Of a stretch of 36,249 bases of DNA, positions 15,246-24,072 are shown piece after piece. The notes below the pieces were generated by a model. That model worked only from the letters and a program-made list of their open reading frames with translations, did not search any database and was not told where the DNA came from. The position numbers and the translations under genes are program-made. How positions within the stretch are numbered: position 1 is the stretch's first letter; each line of letters begins with the position of its first letter. This DNA is from Lysinibacillus composti. GTDB taxonomy: Bacteria; Bacillota; Bacilli; Bacillales_A; Planococcaceae. Where the stretch lies: positions 1 through 36,249 of the forward strand of contig NZ_JAFBDY010000032.1 in assembly GCF_016908465.1 (NCBI RefSeq). Reading direction: 5' to 3'.

Positions 15246-16157
15246 TTATTCCGTCTTGATTTTTTCTGTCTTTTCCCCTGCAATAGACAGCCATGTGACA
15301 GAAACAAGTATGATGAGTGCACCTATTAATTGCCAGGGCGCTAACGTTGTTTGAAACAGAAAAATAGACAAGATCATCGCAGTTAACGGTTCGATACTTG
15401 ATAAAACACTTGTAAGAATTGGACTTATATATTTCAAACTACTTAGAAAGAATACAAACCCAAGTGTCCCAAATAAAATTGACAACGCAAATATAGTAAG
15501 TGTCGTACCATCTGCTAACATAGTCCATTCATTACTTTTCCATATGGATATTGAAAAACAAAGTAGCACGCCGCCAATCAACATTCCCCATCCAACAACA
15601 ATGAAGACTCCCCATTCTTTCATTAGATTTGCTGGGTAAAGTGTGTAAAACGCAAACGTAATCCCTTCAATAAATCCCCAAATTAATGCTTCTTTACTGA
15701 CAAGAAGAGAAGTGAATGAAGCATTTGTTAGTAATAAAAACAAGCCAATTAAAGTCCCTAAAATCCCTAAAACCTGTGATTTAGGAGGCCATTTCCTTAC
15801 ATTAAACGAAACATACGCAACTATAAAAATAGGTCCCAAAAATTGAATTAACGTAGCAAATACTGCATTACTTTCGTGAATCGTTGCGTTAAATGAATAT
15901 TGGACACCTAGCATTCCAATAATACTGAATATGACCAAATCTCTTGCCCAAACTTTTGAATTCCAAATCAAAAAAATAGGCTTTTTCATCGCCAATAAAA
16001 ATGTTAACAGCAAAATCCCAGCAACAATAAGTCGCAAAGCTAGCATAAAAGGTACAGTCATACCTGTACTAGAAAATAAAATTTCTGCTAAAGGACCTGT
16101 AGCACCCCAAAATGCAGCTCCTAAAACAATTAGTGAAACTCCTTTAATACGGTCCAT
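15246..16157 (-). CDS. EamA-family (DMT superfamily) metabolite transporter
   Basis: A 303-aa integral membrane protein with ten predicted helices arranged as two EamA repeats (about residues 5-140 and 150-295), the usual length for the drug/metabolite transporter superfamily. Family blocks include GAAFWGATGPLAEILF at the N-terminus and SSIEPLTAMILSIFLF near the end of repeat two. These carriers export amino acids, their derivatives or other small metabolites; the substrate cannot be told. The ATG at 16157 has no strong ribosome binding site. It is transcribed alone from the region shared divergently with the EAL protein, and ends at a hairpin next to the ABC leader. Confidence 0.9.
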   Translation of the reverse strand: MDRIKGVSLIVLGAAFWGATGPLAEILFSSTGMTVPFMLALRLIVAGILLLTFLLAMKKPIFLIWNSKVWARDLVIFSIIGMLGVQYSFNATIHESNAVFATLIQFLGPIFIVAYVSFNVRKWPPKSQVLGILGTLIGLFLLLTNASFTSLLVSKEALIWGFIEGITFAFYTLYPANLMKEWGVFIVVGWGMLIGGVLLCFSISIWKSNEWTMLADGTTLTIFALSILFGTLGFVFFLSSLKYISPILTSVLSSIEPLTAMILSIFLFQTTLAPWQLIGALIILVSVTWLSIAGEKTEKIKTE

Positions 16158-16339
16158 GTACTTCCCTCAATCTTAAAATTATTAATTTTCATCATTTTCT
16201 TTAGAAAAACTATACACTTTAGATACAAAGACCTAAATTTACGTATTGTAAAATTTTAACTAGAACTTTCATAATGACTATTGAAGGTAAACTCTCTATA
16301 ATATTAGTATAAATATACGCATACCAAGGAGACAAAAAA

Positions 16340-18367
16340 ATGATGGGTAGTGACAAAAAGAACTACAGTATTGATGAAAATATATTAAACCAAGTTCCCT
16401 TTCCATCTTTTGCCCTTAATCGTGAAGGCGAAGTAGTCATTTGGAACGAGCTCTGTGAAAAATACTTCAGCTATTCGATGCAGGACTTTTTAAATACCCC
16501 TGTTCAAACAATTAAACACAATTTACTATCTGGTTTATCCGAAAATTCCTGGAATAAAATTCTAGAGCGTAAAGAGACATACCGATTTGAAAAAATACAA
16601 CTTTTAACAAAAGATGATCGGCTACTCAATAGTTCACTGTTATCTATTCCATGTTTCATAGACGGCGTACCTTGCACTCAAATCACATGTATATTAAGTG
16701 AATTAGTAGTCAAACTCGATGAAACAGCACAAGAACTACTAGATTTAAAAGAAGGCATCCACTCTTCTTTTATGGTTGTGACGTTAGATAGTGAAGGGTT
16801 AATTATTAATTGTAACCAAGCCTTTTTAAAAACAAGTCACTGGACACCAAAACGAGTACTTGGGAAAACGTTTTGGCAACTGTTCCCCGAAACCGATGAA
16901 AGTTTACAAATGGCGAATCAGATTTGGCAAACGATTTCATCTGGTCAAATATGGCAAGGTGATATCGAGAAGATTACGAAAGATGGCGCATTGTATTGGG
17001 TCAATTTAACAGCCATCCCAACCTACTCACAAGAAGATGCAGGCTATCGCTTTGTGTTAATTGAACAGGACATTACAAAAGATAAAGAATTACAACATAA
17101 ATTAGAAAAAATAGCTTATATGGATACTGAAACGGGATTAATGAATGTACACCGACTTGAAAAAGTTGTAACGGAAATCGTAGAAGAAGGCCGTCATTTC
17201 TCCTTCGTTTACATGAGTATTGATAAGTTCTATACAATTAAAGATTTACACCATAATCTCGCTGAAAACAACAACCTAATTGTTGAGTTTACAAAGCGAA
17301 TGAAAATTTACTTCCAAGATAGTTTAATGGCACGAATTAACGAAAACGACTTTGTAGTTATTACACCACTTGGCGAATGGTTTATACAAGGCTTTTTAAC
17401 ATATTTGAAACAAAATCCCATTTTCAACGGAAGCGAAGCTGTTCCTATTGCCATTAGTGGAGGAATCACTCGTGCACCTCAAGACCAAACGAACTTTTCT
17501 CAATTAATGAAAGCCTCTTTAGCGACGATTGCGAATGTACGTAAGGCTGGCGGTGACCATATTGTCTCTTTATCAAATGAAACGCATAAAGCGATTAACC
17601 GTAGATCTATGATTGAAAAACGCTTACTCCTTGCATTAGACCAACGAAACTTAAAGGTCCTTTACCAACCACAAGTGGACTTACAAAGCGGTAAAATTAC
17701 GGGTGTAGAAGCACTAGTCCGTTGGGAAGACGAAAAAATTGGTGTTGTATCCCCAGATGAATTAATTCCAATTGCAGAGGAAACAGGCCTAATCCACCAT
17801 ATTGGTTCGTTTGTAATTGAAAAAGCTAGTAGACAAGCTGTAGAGTGGCAAAGTAAAGGGTTAAATTTAAAAGTCAGCATTAACTTATCCGTTCGTGAAT
17901 TCCGTGATAAAAATATGGCAAAATCCATTTTAAGTACCCTTGCAAAAGTTGGATGTCCAGCGAACATAATTCAAATAGAAATTACTGAAAAATTTGCTCT
18001 AGAAGCTGAAGCGGAAACTTCGATCATTAAACAAATGCGTCAGCTTGAAGATCAAGGCATCACTTTCGTACTAGACGACTTTGGTACAGGCTATGCTTCA
18101 TTCCGTTATATGCAGTTACTTCCAATTGAAGTGCTTAAAATAGACAAAACCTTTATTCGTTCTTTAATGCAATCTGAAAAAACCCAACGCCTCATTAACG
18201 GGATGGTTCATTTCGGAAATTCCATGAACCTAACCGTATTAGCTGAAGGGGTTGAAACAGAAGAGCAAAAGGAATTGCTAAAAAGCTATGGATGCGATGC
18301 AATTCAAGGTTATTTAGTAAGCAAAGCTGTGTCAGAAGATGAAATTTCAGAATTAGTGAAGAAATAA
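16340..18367 (+). CDS. PAS-PAS-(degenerate GGDEF)-EAL cyclic-di-GMP phosphodiesterase
   Basis: A 675-aa soluble signalling protein. Two PAS domains (about residues 12-115 and 130-255, the second ending in a PAC-like RFVLIEQDITKDKEL) precede a GGDEF domain (about 262-420) in which the signature is replaced by NENDF at 334-338, so it should not make c-di-GMP. The EAL domain (about 430-675) keeps the catalytic set: EALVRW (Glu457), NLSVRE, EITE, DDFGTG, KIDKTF and AEGVETEEQ, so it should hydrolyse c-di-GMP to pGpG. No membrane segment is seen; the PAS domains would sense a cytoplasmic cue. The start ATG follows AAGGAGACAAAAAA. It is monocistronic and ends at a bidirectional terminator. Confidence 0.93.
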   Translation: MMGSDKKNYSIDENILNQVPFPSFALNREGEVVIWNELCEKYFSYSMQDFLNTPVQTIKHNLLSGLSENSWNKILERKETYRFEKIQLLTKDDRLLNSSLLSIPCFIDGVPCTQITCILSELVVKLDETAQELLDLKEGIHSSFMVVTLDSEGLIINCNQAFLKTSHWTPKRVLGKTFWQLFPETDESLQMANQIWQTISSGQIWQGDIEKITKDGALYWVNLTAIPTYSQEDAGYRFVLIEQDITKDKELQHKLEKIAYMDTETGLMNVHRLEKVVTEIVEEGRHFSFVYMSIDKFYTIKDLHHNLAENNNLIVEFTKRMKIYFQDSLMARINENDFVVITPLGEWFIQGFLTYLKQNPIFNGSEAVPIAISGGITRAPQDQTNFSQLMKASLATIANVRKAGGDHIVSLSNETHKAINRRSMIEKRLLLALDQRNLKVLYQPQVDLQSGKITGVEALVRWEDEKIGVVSPDELIPIAEETGLIHHIGSFVIEKASRQAVEWQSKGLNLKVSINLSVREFRDKNMAKSILSTLAKVGCPANIIQIEITEKFALEAEAETSIIKQMRQLEDQGITFVLDDFGTGYASFRYMQLLPIEVLKIDKTFIRSLMQSEKTQRLINGMVHFGNSMNLTVLAEGVETEEQKELLKSYGCDAIQGYLVSKAVSEDEISELVKK

Positions 18368-18375
18368 TCAAAATT

Positions 18376-18412
18376 AAAACAGACTACTCTCCTTGCGAGT
18401 AGTCTGTTTTTA
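18376..18412. terminator. Bidirectional terminator between the EAL gene and the ThrE-type pair
   Basis: A 14-bp perfect stem (18376-18389 with 18397-18410) with A and T runs on both sides serves the two convergent transcripts. Confidence 0.9.
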
Positions 18413-18415
18413 CTT

Positions 18416-18907
18416 CTACTTAAATTTTTGAGTTCTTCTTTTTGCCCTTGCAAAAGATTGCATAGATGTTTTCCCTTTGTTAAAGGTTCTCATAATTAAT
18501 TGCGTAATAACCTCTGCAAAAACAAGCCCCATTGCAATAGCCCCTGAAATCATGAAGGCGCGCATTCCATTTTGAATTCCTAATGTATAATCGAGCTCTA
18601 CAATATTTCTCATTGTATTATAAGCAATACCACCTGGAACAAGCGGAATGATTCCCGATACATTAAAGATAATCATCGGCATTTTAAAACGACGAGCAAA
18701 TATTTGTGCGACAATCGCTACAACGAATGCCCCTACAAAAGAAGCTTGAACTTCCTGTACTCCCATATGATTGATATAATAATAAACAATCCAACCAATC
18801 GCTCCTACAATCCCACAATAGGGGATAGCTTTCGTTGGAGCATTAAAAATAACACCAAAACAAGCTGTAAAAATAAAACTAAAGACTATTTGAAGAATAT
18901 ATTCCAT
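18416..18907 (-). CDS. ThrE-type threonine/serine exporter, small subunit (DUF3815/YjjB-like)
   Basis: A 163-aa membrane protein with about five hydrophobic segments and the family block IIPLVPGGIAYNTMRNIVELD, the equivalent of the C-terminal half of Corynebacterium ThrE. In organisms with split systems this subunit works with a DUF1212 partner; characterised pairs export threonine/serine (ThrE) or succinate (YjjPB). It starts 12 bases after the large-subunit stop and has a GGAGATTATCAA spacing before ATG, so the two are one operon. The basic tail (FARAKRRTQKFK) should be cytoplasmic. The substrate here is not determined. Confidence 0.9.
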   Translation of the reverse strand: MEYILQIVFSFIFTACFGVIFNAPTKAIPYCGIVGAIGWIVYYYINHMGVQEVQASFVGAFVVAIVAQIFARRFKMPMIIFNVSGIIPLVPGGIAYNTMRNIVELDYTLGIQNGMRAFMISGAIAMGLVFAEVITQLIMRTFNKGKTSMQSFARAKRRTQKFK

Positions 18908-18919
18908 TTGATAATCTCC

Positions 18920-19675
18920 TTAAAAAAGCCCTACGACTAGCGCAATACCTGAACCAATGGCAAACGCAGTTAAAAACGCTTCTGCCCCTTTTGCAATACC
19001 CGCTGTAAAGTGACCCGCCATTAAATCTCGAACTGCATTTGTAATTATTACCCCAGGAACCAGTGGCATTACGCTACCAACAATAATTTTATCTAGTTCG
19101 GTTCCTAATTCAAAGTGAACAGCTAAATAAGCAATGATTCCAACTACAAGGGAAGCAAAAAATTCTGAGAAAAACTTTACCTTTGTTGCTTCCTGAACCA
19201 ACGTCACAGCCAAGTGACCTACACCACCCGCAACAAAAGCAACAGGCATATCTGACCACAGACCATTAAATAAAACCATGAAGCAACTACTAGCAATAGA
19301 GGCTGTCAAAATTTGGACATGAATTGGTAAAAAATAATTGGTTTTTTGGATTTTTAATAGCTCGTCATAAGCCTCATCTAGTGTTATTATTTTAAGTGTA
19401 AGCTTCCGAGAGATATTGTTAACTAATGAAATTTTATGTAAATCTGTAATTCGATGGGTAATGGAAGTGATTTTTGTAATTTGTCGTCTACCCAATGAAA
19501 GGATAATTCCTGTTGGTGTCACATAGCTTTGAGCGTCTTCAATATCTTGAGAACGCGCCATGCGAAGCATCGTATCCTCAACGCGATATGTTTCAGCACC
19601 GCTTTCCATCATAATTTGACCCGCCAATAAAAAGCAGTCAAGTGCCATTTCATAGTTTTGTTCTTTCATTGTCAT
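18920..19675 (-). CDS. ThrE-type threonine/serine exporter, large subunit (DUF1212/YjjP-like)
   Basis: A 251-aa protein: a soluble N-terminal domain (about residues 1-115) with the conserved MMESGAETYRVEDTM and TPTGIILSLG blocks, then about five membrane helices including the MPLVPGVIITNAVRDLMAGHF motif that mirrors the partner subunit. The N-terminal domain has been proposed to act like a hydrolase domain in ThrE. The chosen start is ATG at 19675 with AAAGGAGAT eleven bases upstream; the longer reading to 19705 would swallow that site. It is the first gene of the two-gene operon; a structured intergenic element lies upstream. Confidence 0.88.
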   Translation of the reverse strand: MTMKEQNYEMALDCFLLAGQIMMESGAETYRVEDTMLRMARSQDIEDAQSYVTPTGIILSLGRRQITKITSITHRITDLHKISLVNNISRKLTLKIITLDEAYDELLKIQKTNYFLPIHVQILTASIASSCFMVLFNGLWSDMPVAFVAGGVGHLAVTLVQEATKVKFFSEFFASLVVGIIAYLAVHFELGTELDKIIVGSVMPLVPGVIITNAVRDLMAGHFTAGIAKGAEAFLTAFAIGSGIALVVGLF

Positions 19676-20044
19676 AAGATTACAATCTCCTTTTCTCCTT
19701 GCCATATATTATCGAACAGAAATGTAAATCTCAATACATATATTTATAATTTTTTATATTTATCCTCTGAAGACTCTCATTACCTATTTAAATAGGAGTC
19801 TGTGTACAATTCTCGACTTACATTCAGTTGGAGCCATTCCTTAACTGAGGGAATTCATCAGTACATTTGGACACCACGTCAACTCCCGTTTCACTTCATC
19901 GCAGAGTAAGCATGACAAGGCTATCAGGCCCGAAACAAGCGATCTTCGCTTGATTTTTTTAAAAACAATTCTGATTCGACAAGGTATTATTAATCTTAGT
20001 TCCAATTAAAACATATATTTAAACTTAGAAAGGGGTTAATGTAA
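19676..20044. other. 369-base intergenic region with several stem-loops
   Basis: It lies between the minus-strand ThrE-type operon and the plus-strand deacetylase gene. It holds a hairpin at 19771-19801 (AGACTC/GAGTCT arms enclosing CCTATTTAAATAGG), a folded central part (19818-19850, for example TTCAGTT with AACTGAG) and a plus-strand terminator at 19936-19959. It is GC-richer than its flanks. No ORF with start and ribosome binding site was found on either strand. Confidence 0.55.
19936..19959 (+). terminator. Orphan plus-strand intrinsic terminator upstream of the deacetylase
   Basis: CAAGCGA-TCT-TCGCTTG (19936-19952) is followed by ATTTTTTT. No plus-strand gene precedes it, so it must end a non-coding transcript or a leader. 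Confidence 0.7.
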
Positions 20045-21472
20045 ATGAAAAACAAACACAATCGAAAACGGGCTGGATGGTTAGAGGGACTACTAATCAG
20101 TACAATTGTCATGCTAACTGCTTTCATTGTGTTCTTTATCTTCTTCAACGGAGATTCAAAGTTTCAAAGAACAGCAGTAACATCTGCGAATGCTAGTGAA
20201 GGTTCAACACCAACAATAAATGAAACCAACTCAGTTAAATACCCAGGAGTTCGAATTTTATCAGAAGTAGTTAATGATGATTCATTAAGATACCATATTA
20301 ATTACCCTCAAACTAAATTTGACGCGGTAAATAACAAAATCTTACAGTACATAACAACCTCAAAAGAAAATTACATTAACTCATTACGATTAAAAAATAA
20401 CGTGGACGTGAAGGCAAAAGGAAATCTTCTCATCGACTATGATATATATGAATACAAAAATAAATATTATTCCATTGTATTTACCGAAAAAGTATCCTTG
20501 GATTCTATCGTCTATAATACGTCAACGGAAACATTCTTTATTAACAAAGAAACAGGCGAAATCATTGCGCCTATTAATCTATTAAATAAAAAAGTAGAAA
20601 ACTTGAATCTACTTGCAAAGCATGTGCGTACTCAATTATCAGAAGACAAAAAATACAAACAATATATTTTCCAAAATGAATTGATTGCAGCAACAAGACC
20701 TTATTGGGACAATTTTAGCCGATTTGCTATAATCGGAGACTCGTTAGTATTTTATTACGATAAAGGTGAAATTGCAGCACGCAATGTAGGGAACCCTACT
20801 TTATCCATTCCATTATCTTATATTAATCCGATTTTAACGGATGAACTTAAATCAGGCACAACTAGTGAGATTAATATTTTAACACCTAAAAAACCAGTTA
20901 AATCTTCTAATGGAAAAAAGGTAGCCTTAACTTTCGATGACGGACCACATCCAAGTGTCACGAAACAAATTTTAAAAACGTTAGCTAAATATGATGCAAA
21001 GGCAACATTCTTTATGGTCGGTTCAAATGTTTCTAATTATCCAACAATAGCAAAAGAAGTCTACAATAGTGGACACGAAATTGGAAACCATACATGGAAT
21101 CATGCAAATTTGACTCGCCTATCATCAAAACAGATTGCATCACAATTAGACCGTACAAATAACGCCATTTTTAATGCAATAGGTGAATACCCAACGGTTT
21201 TCCGTCCTCCTTATGGCGCGAAAAATAACCAGGTTGTAAAAGCATCGGCTGTTCCTGTCGTCATGTGGACAATTGATACATTAGACTGGAAATATCGTAA
21301 CTCTAATAAGTTACTACCTATGGTGAAAAGTAACATGCATAATAATGCTATTATTCTTATGCATGATATTCACCAAACTACAGCTAGTGGGCTCGATAGT
21401 GTCCTTAATTACTTGGATCAATCAGGATACGAGTTTGTAACAGTAAGTGAAATTTTAGAGGCGCGCAAATAA
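20045..21472 (+). CDS. PdaC-like polysaccharide deacetylase (DUF4163-DUF3298-NodB)
   Basis: A 475-aa membrane-anchored carbohydrate deacetylase. Residues 1-11 are basic, 12-38 are a signal-anchor helix, about 60-275 match the DUF4163/DUF3298 region seen in B. subtilis PdaC, and about 288-475 are the NodB catalytic domain. Active-site residues: TFDDGPHPS (Asp298, catalytic base; Asp299, metal ligand), GNHTWNH (His349 and His353, metal ligands), RPPYGAKN, and MHDIHQ near the C-terminus. It would remove acetyl groups from peptidoglycan sugars (or chitooligosaccharides) outside the membrane, changing lysozyme sensitivity. The start is ATG after GAAAGGGGTTAATGTAA. It is monocistronic, with an orphan terminator 86 bases upstream and a shared terminator downstream. 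Confidence 0.92.
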   Translation: MKNKHNRKRAGWLEGLLISTIVMLTAFIVFFIFFNGDSKFQRTAVTSANASEGSTPTINETNSVKYPGVRILSEVVNDDSLRYHINYPQTKFDAVNNKILQYITTSKENYINSLRLKNNVDVKAKGNLLIDYDIYEYKNKYYSIVFTEKVSLDSIVYNTSTETFFINKETGEIIAPINLLNKKVENLNLLAKHVRTQLSEDKKYKQYIFQNELIAATRPYWDNFSRFAIIGDSLVFYYDKGEIAARNVGNPTLSIPLSYINPILTDELKSGTTSEINILTPKKPVKSSNGKKVALTFDDGPHPSVTKQILKTLAKYDAKATFFMVGSNVSNYPTIAKEVYNSGHEIGNHTWNHANLTRLSSKQIASQLDRTNNAIFNAIGEYPTVFRPPYGAKNNQVVKASAVPVVMWTIDTLDWKYRNSNKLLPMVKSNMHNNAIILMHDIHQTTASGLDSVLNYLDQSGYEFVTVSEILEARK

Positions 21473-21572
21473 TTGCAGAACAAGACTGATAGCTTTGCTT
21501 TTTAGCAATTGACCGTAGTTTCATTGGTGATGCTTAATATTTTCTTGTTAGTATTTAGCAATGTTACATGAC

Positions 21573-21615
21573 AAAAACGCTACTTCCTTTAGTTGTTTGG
21601 AAGTAGCGTTTTTTT
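21573..21615. terminator. Bidirectional terminator between deacetylase and beta-propeller gene
   Basis: A 15-bp stem AAAAACGCTACTTCC (21573-21587) with GGAAGTAGCGTTTTT (21599-21613) and further T. Confidence 0.9.
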
Positions 21616-21616
21616 G

Positions 21617-23791
21617 CTATTTTATTTGCAGTGTTCCTAATTGTTTAAACGATTGTAAGTCATAACTTTTTACTTCTTTCTTTGAGACTGTATATAAAAC
21701 GTTTTCAATATAAATCAAACGGTTTATACTAGATTCCCAATCTTCGTACTGCTCTCCTTCTCTTGAAGGTACAACTAAATCCCCTTTAACTTGAATGCCA
21801 TGTTCGTCTGTTATTTCATACACTTGCGCCCCAGATCCTTTGTAGACGATATCATGTTCCCCTTTTCCTTCATAAATTGAGACAGGGAAGCCGAAGTATT
21901 GATATTGGCTATTTCTGAACAACGCTTTATGATTGTACTGAACTTCTGAATATGTTCCTCTCCCACCGATGACAACCATATCCTGCTCCTTAGGATTGTG
22001 GAAATCTGTTACATCAAATAAAGAGATTTTCATCCCCTTTGTTATCACAAATGGCTCTTTTGTAAATTCATCCACCCTTACTTCTGTATCGTAACCAATC
22101 CCAACTAAATGATTCTCATCTAATGGATGTAAATAGTTACTAAAGCCAGGTATTTTTAGTTCCCCTAATACTTTTGGTTGGCTTGCGTTGGATGCATCAA
22201 TAACAAAGAGCGGATCTGTTTCTTTGAACGTGACAATATAGACTTTATCGCCCATAAACCGTGCTGAATAAATTCTCTCACCCTTCGCTAAGTCCGTTAG
22301 CTCTCCTACTTTTTCAAGGTTTTCATCTAAAATAAATAAGTGGTTTTTAGAGTTTGCCTCACGTCCCCATGCGTACCCATCGGTTGTAGCAATACGGAAA
22401 TGCCCATTATGTTCGTCCATTGAAAATTGATTTAGGATCGTGCCTGAAACAGACGATGTTGCTGCCAGTTTGATTTCCGTCCCGCTTATAGCAAATTTAA
22501 AAATATCTGTATTTGTTGAAGTTGGCGCAATGATCATGTCCCTTGCTATAGATGTTGTTACCTCCGAAGAACTTGAAGGTTCTAATTCAAGGGTCTTGGG
22601 CATTTCAAATTTAAAGGCTGTTAAATATAGGGCATTTTCAGACATATAGAGGGTAGAACTACCGCCTAAATAACCCTTAGTTTCTATTTTTTTATCTTTT
22701 AAGTTTTTTAAATCAATGGCAGAGATGATTGTATAATTAGGTTCCATTGTTCCTGGTAGGATGGTTAATTGCCCGATATCCATCGGTTCAACCTCTTCAC
22801 CTTTAGCGCTATCATATTGATAAGGTTTTAGCTCAACACTTTCTTTTTCGGTCATAATCCAATAGTCTGGTGTTTTGTTTGTCACCATATAAAGAACGTC
22901 TTCATATTTTCGAATACCGTTCATATATCCATCTTGACCCATTTCCCGTATCATTTTTGGATTAGCCGGGTCCTTAATATTGTAAAATGCAGCTCTTGTC
23001 ATATTCGTTCCACCGATGTAGCGAGCAGATTTACTCGATTTCATCTCGATGTATTGATCGTAAATAATGATTAACATGTCTTGATGAATCATGAGTTGTA
23101 TTGGAGTACTGTTTTGATTTAAAGAAATTGAGTTTACTTGTTTCATTTTCTGTGGATTCTTAGCGTCCATTATCATAATACTTTGGTCCACAATGGAGTA
23201 AATATATCTTCCGTCTGTGACAACAATATCCCCTTCTTCAATTCCTTCAACTTGGTTGTTCGTTGTAGAGTGAGATGCGCCTGACTCTACACGATCTGCT
23301 GTAGAAGCTTCACTTGTTACAGTGGCGCTTTCCTCCTTAATATCGCCTCTATTATTTACATTCCTTCGCTCGTTGTTAAGAATATTTTGAAAGTAGTCTT
23401 GCAAATCTTGCTCTGTTGATAGTTGTTCAATCTGATCAATCACCTTATATTCAACTTTTTGGGAAGTTGATGAGGATTTTTGAAAAGCTTCACCATCTAT
23501 GTGAAGGATGTAATCCCCAGGCGTTTCATGAAGAATCGATAAAGACGTTTTGTTTTGCTGTAACGTGATCACAGCTTTGCTTTCTTTTCCATTTGCATGT
23601 TTAATATTTACCTTTCCTTTTTCAATACTCTTCTCATCCAATGGCTTCGAAAAATGAACATAGTATGGTTGGTTAACAAAAACCGTTGAAGCCGCCGCTA
23701 CATTCACCTTTTTATTAACAAACAGAAGAGTACTAGCAGCAACTAATAAAATAATAAGGATCAGCCCCGAAACATAAAGCCTACCTTTCAT
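21617..23791 (-). CDS. Secreted/membrane-anchored beta-propeller domain protein
   Basis: A 724-aa extracytoplasmic protein. Residues 1-7 are basic and 8-25 form a hydrophobic signal-anchor helix. About 35-115 is a small beta-domain resembling a bacterial Ig-like (SbsA-type) fold; about 170-724 match the family of secreted proteins with a C-terminal beta-propeller (PF09826 type), seen as repeated strands such as GDIVVTDGRYIYSI, DKVYIVTFKETDPLFVID and NHLVGIGYDTEVR. No enzyme motif is visible; a scaffold or ligand-binding role is likely. The ATG at 23791 has GGAGTG seven bases upstream; a TTG one codon earlier is not needed. It is monocistronic. Confidence 0.85.
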   Translation of the reverse strand: MKGRLYVSGLILIILLVAASTLLFVNKKVNVAAASTVFVNQPYYVHFSKPLDEKSIEKGKVNIKHANGKESKAVITLQQNKTSLSILHETPGDYILHIDGEAFQKSSSTSQKVEYKVIDQIEQLSTEQDLQDYFQNILNNERRNVNNRGDIKEESATVTSEASTADRVESGASHSTTNNQVEGIEEGDIVVTDGRYIYSIVDQSIMIMDAKNPQKMKQVNSISLNQNSTPIQLMIHQDMLIIIYDQYIEMKSSKSARYIGGTNMTRAAFYNIKDPANPKMIREMGQDGYMNGIRKYEDVLYMVTNKTPDYWIMTEKESVELKPYQYDSAKGEEVEPMDIGQLTILPGTMEPNYTIISAIDLKNLKDKKIETKGYLGGSSTLYMSENALYLTAFKFEMPKTLELEPSSSSEVTTSIARDMIIAPTSTNTDIFKFAISGTEIKLAATSSVSGTILNQFSMDEHNGHFRIATTDGYAWGREANSKNHLFILDENLEKVGELTDLAKGERIYSARFMGDKVYIVTFKETDPLFVIDASNASQPKVLGELKIPGFSNYLHPLDENHLVGIGYDTEVRVDEFTKEPFVITKGMKISLFDVTDFHNPKEQDMVVIGGRGTYSEVQYNHKALFRNSQYQYFGFPVSIYEGKGEHDIVYKGSGAQVYEITDEHGIQVKGDLVVPSREGEQYEDWESSINRLIYIENVLYTVSKKEVKSYDLQSFKQLGTLQIK

Positions 23792-23906
23792 CAATATTCA
23801 CTCCTTTTTTCATCTCTTTATGGCATTAGACTTCGGAATAGGAATTTTGTTACAGGGGTTTCCAAATAATTTTGGTTATTTAGATTTATGTTCAAGCTTA
23901 AGGAAT

Positions 23907-24000
23907 TTATGTGCGGGTTTGGAGTCTATACGTGTGACTTTCTCCTTAACATACGAACGAACTCAAAACCTTTAAGTGTGGCCCCAGGAGTTTATGTACA
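23907..24000. repeat. Decayed array of about 21-bp units related to 10457-10507
   Basis: Units starting TTATGTGCGG (23907), TACGTGTGA (23929), CATACGAACGA (23950), TTTAAGTGTGG (23971) and TTTATGTACA (23991) recur every 20-22 bases and resemble TTACGTGCGA at 10459. Confidence 0.45.
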
Positions 24001-24024
24001 TTTCCAAAGCAAATTTTAAACATT

Positions 24025-24060
24025 GAAAAACGTGAAGAAAACCATTACTGATTTCTTCAC
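24025..24060 (-). terminator. Intrinsic terminator of the lysine catabolic operon
   Basis: GTGAAGAAA (24032-24040) pairs with TTTCTTCAC (24052-24060); on the minus strand it is followed by GTTTTTCAA. Confidence 0.85.
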
Positions 24061-24072
24061 GCAGTCTAATTT

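Noticed and set aside
15183..15329. Plus-strand 48-codon ORF with a perfect AAGGAGGTGA ribosome binding site
   Set aside because: The site is the complement of the anti-SD segment in the exporter leader, and most of the ORF runs through a terminator and the antisense of the EamA gene end; the peptide has no protein-like pattern.
23860..24000. Direct-repeat array considered as a CRISPR
   Set aside because: Units are only about ten conserved bases with 10-12 base intervals, decayed, and there are no cas genes.
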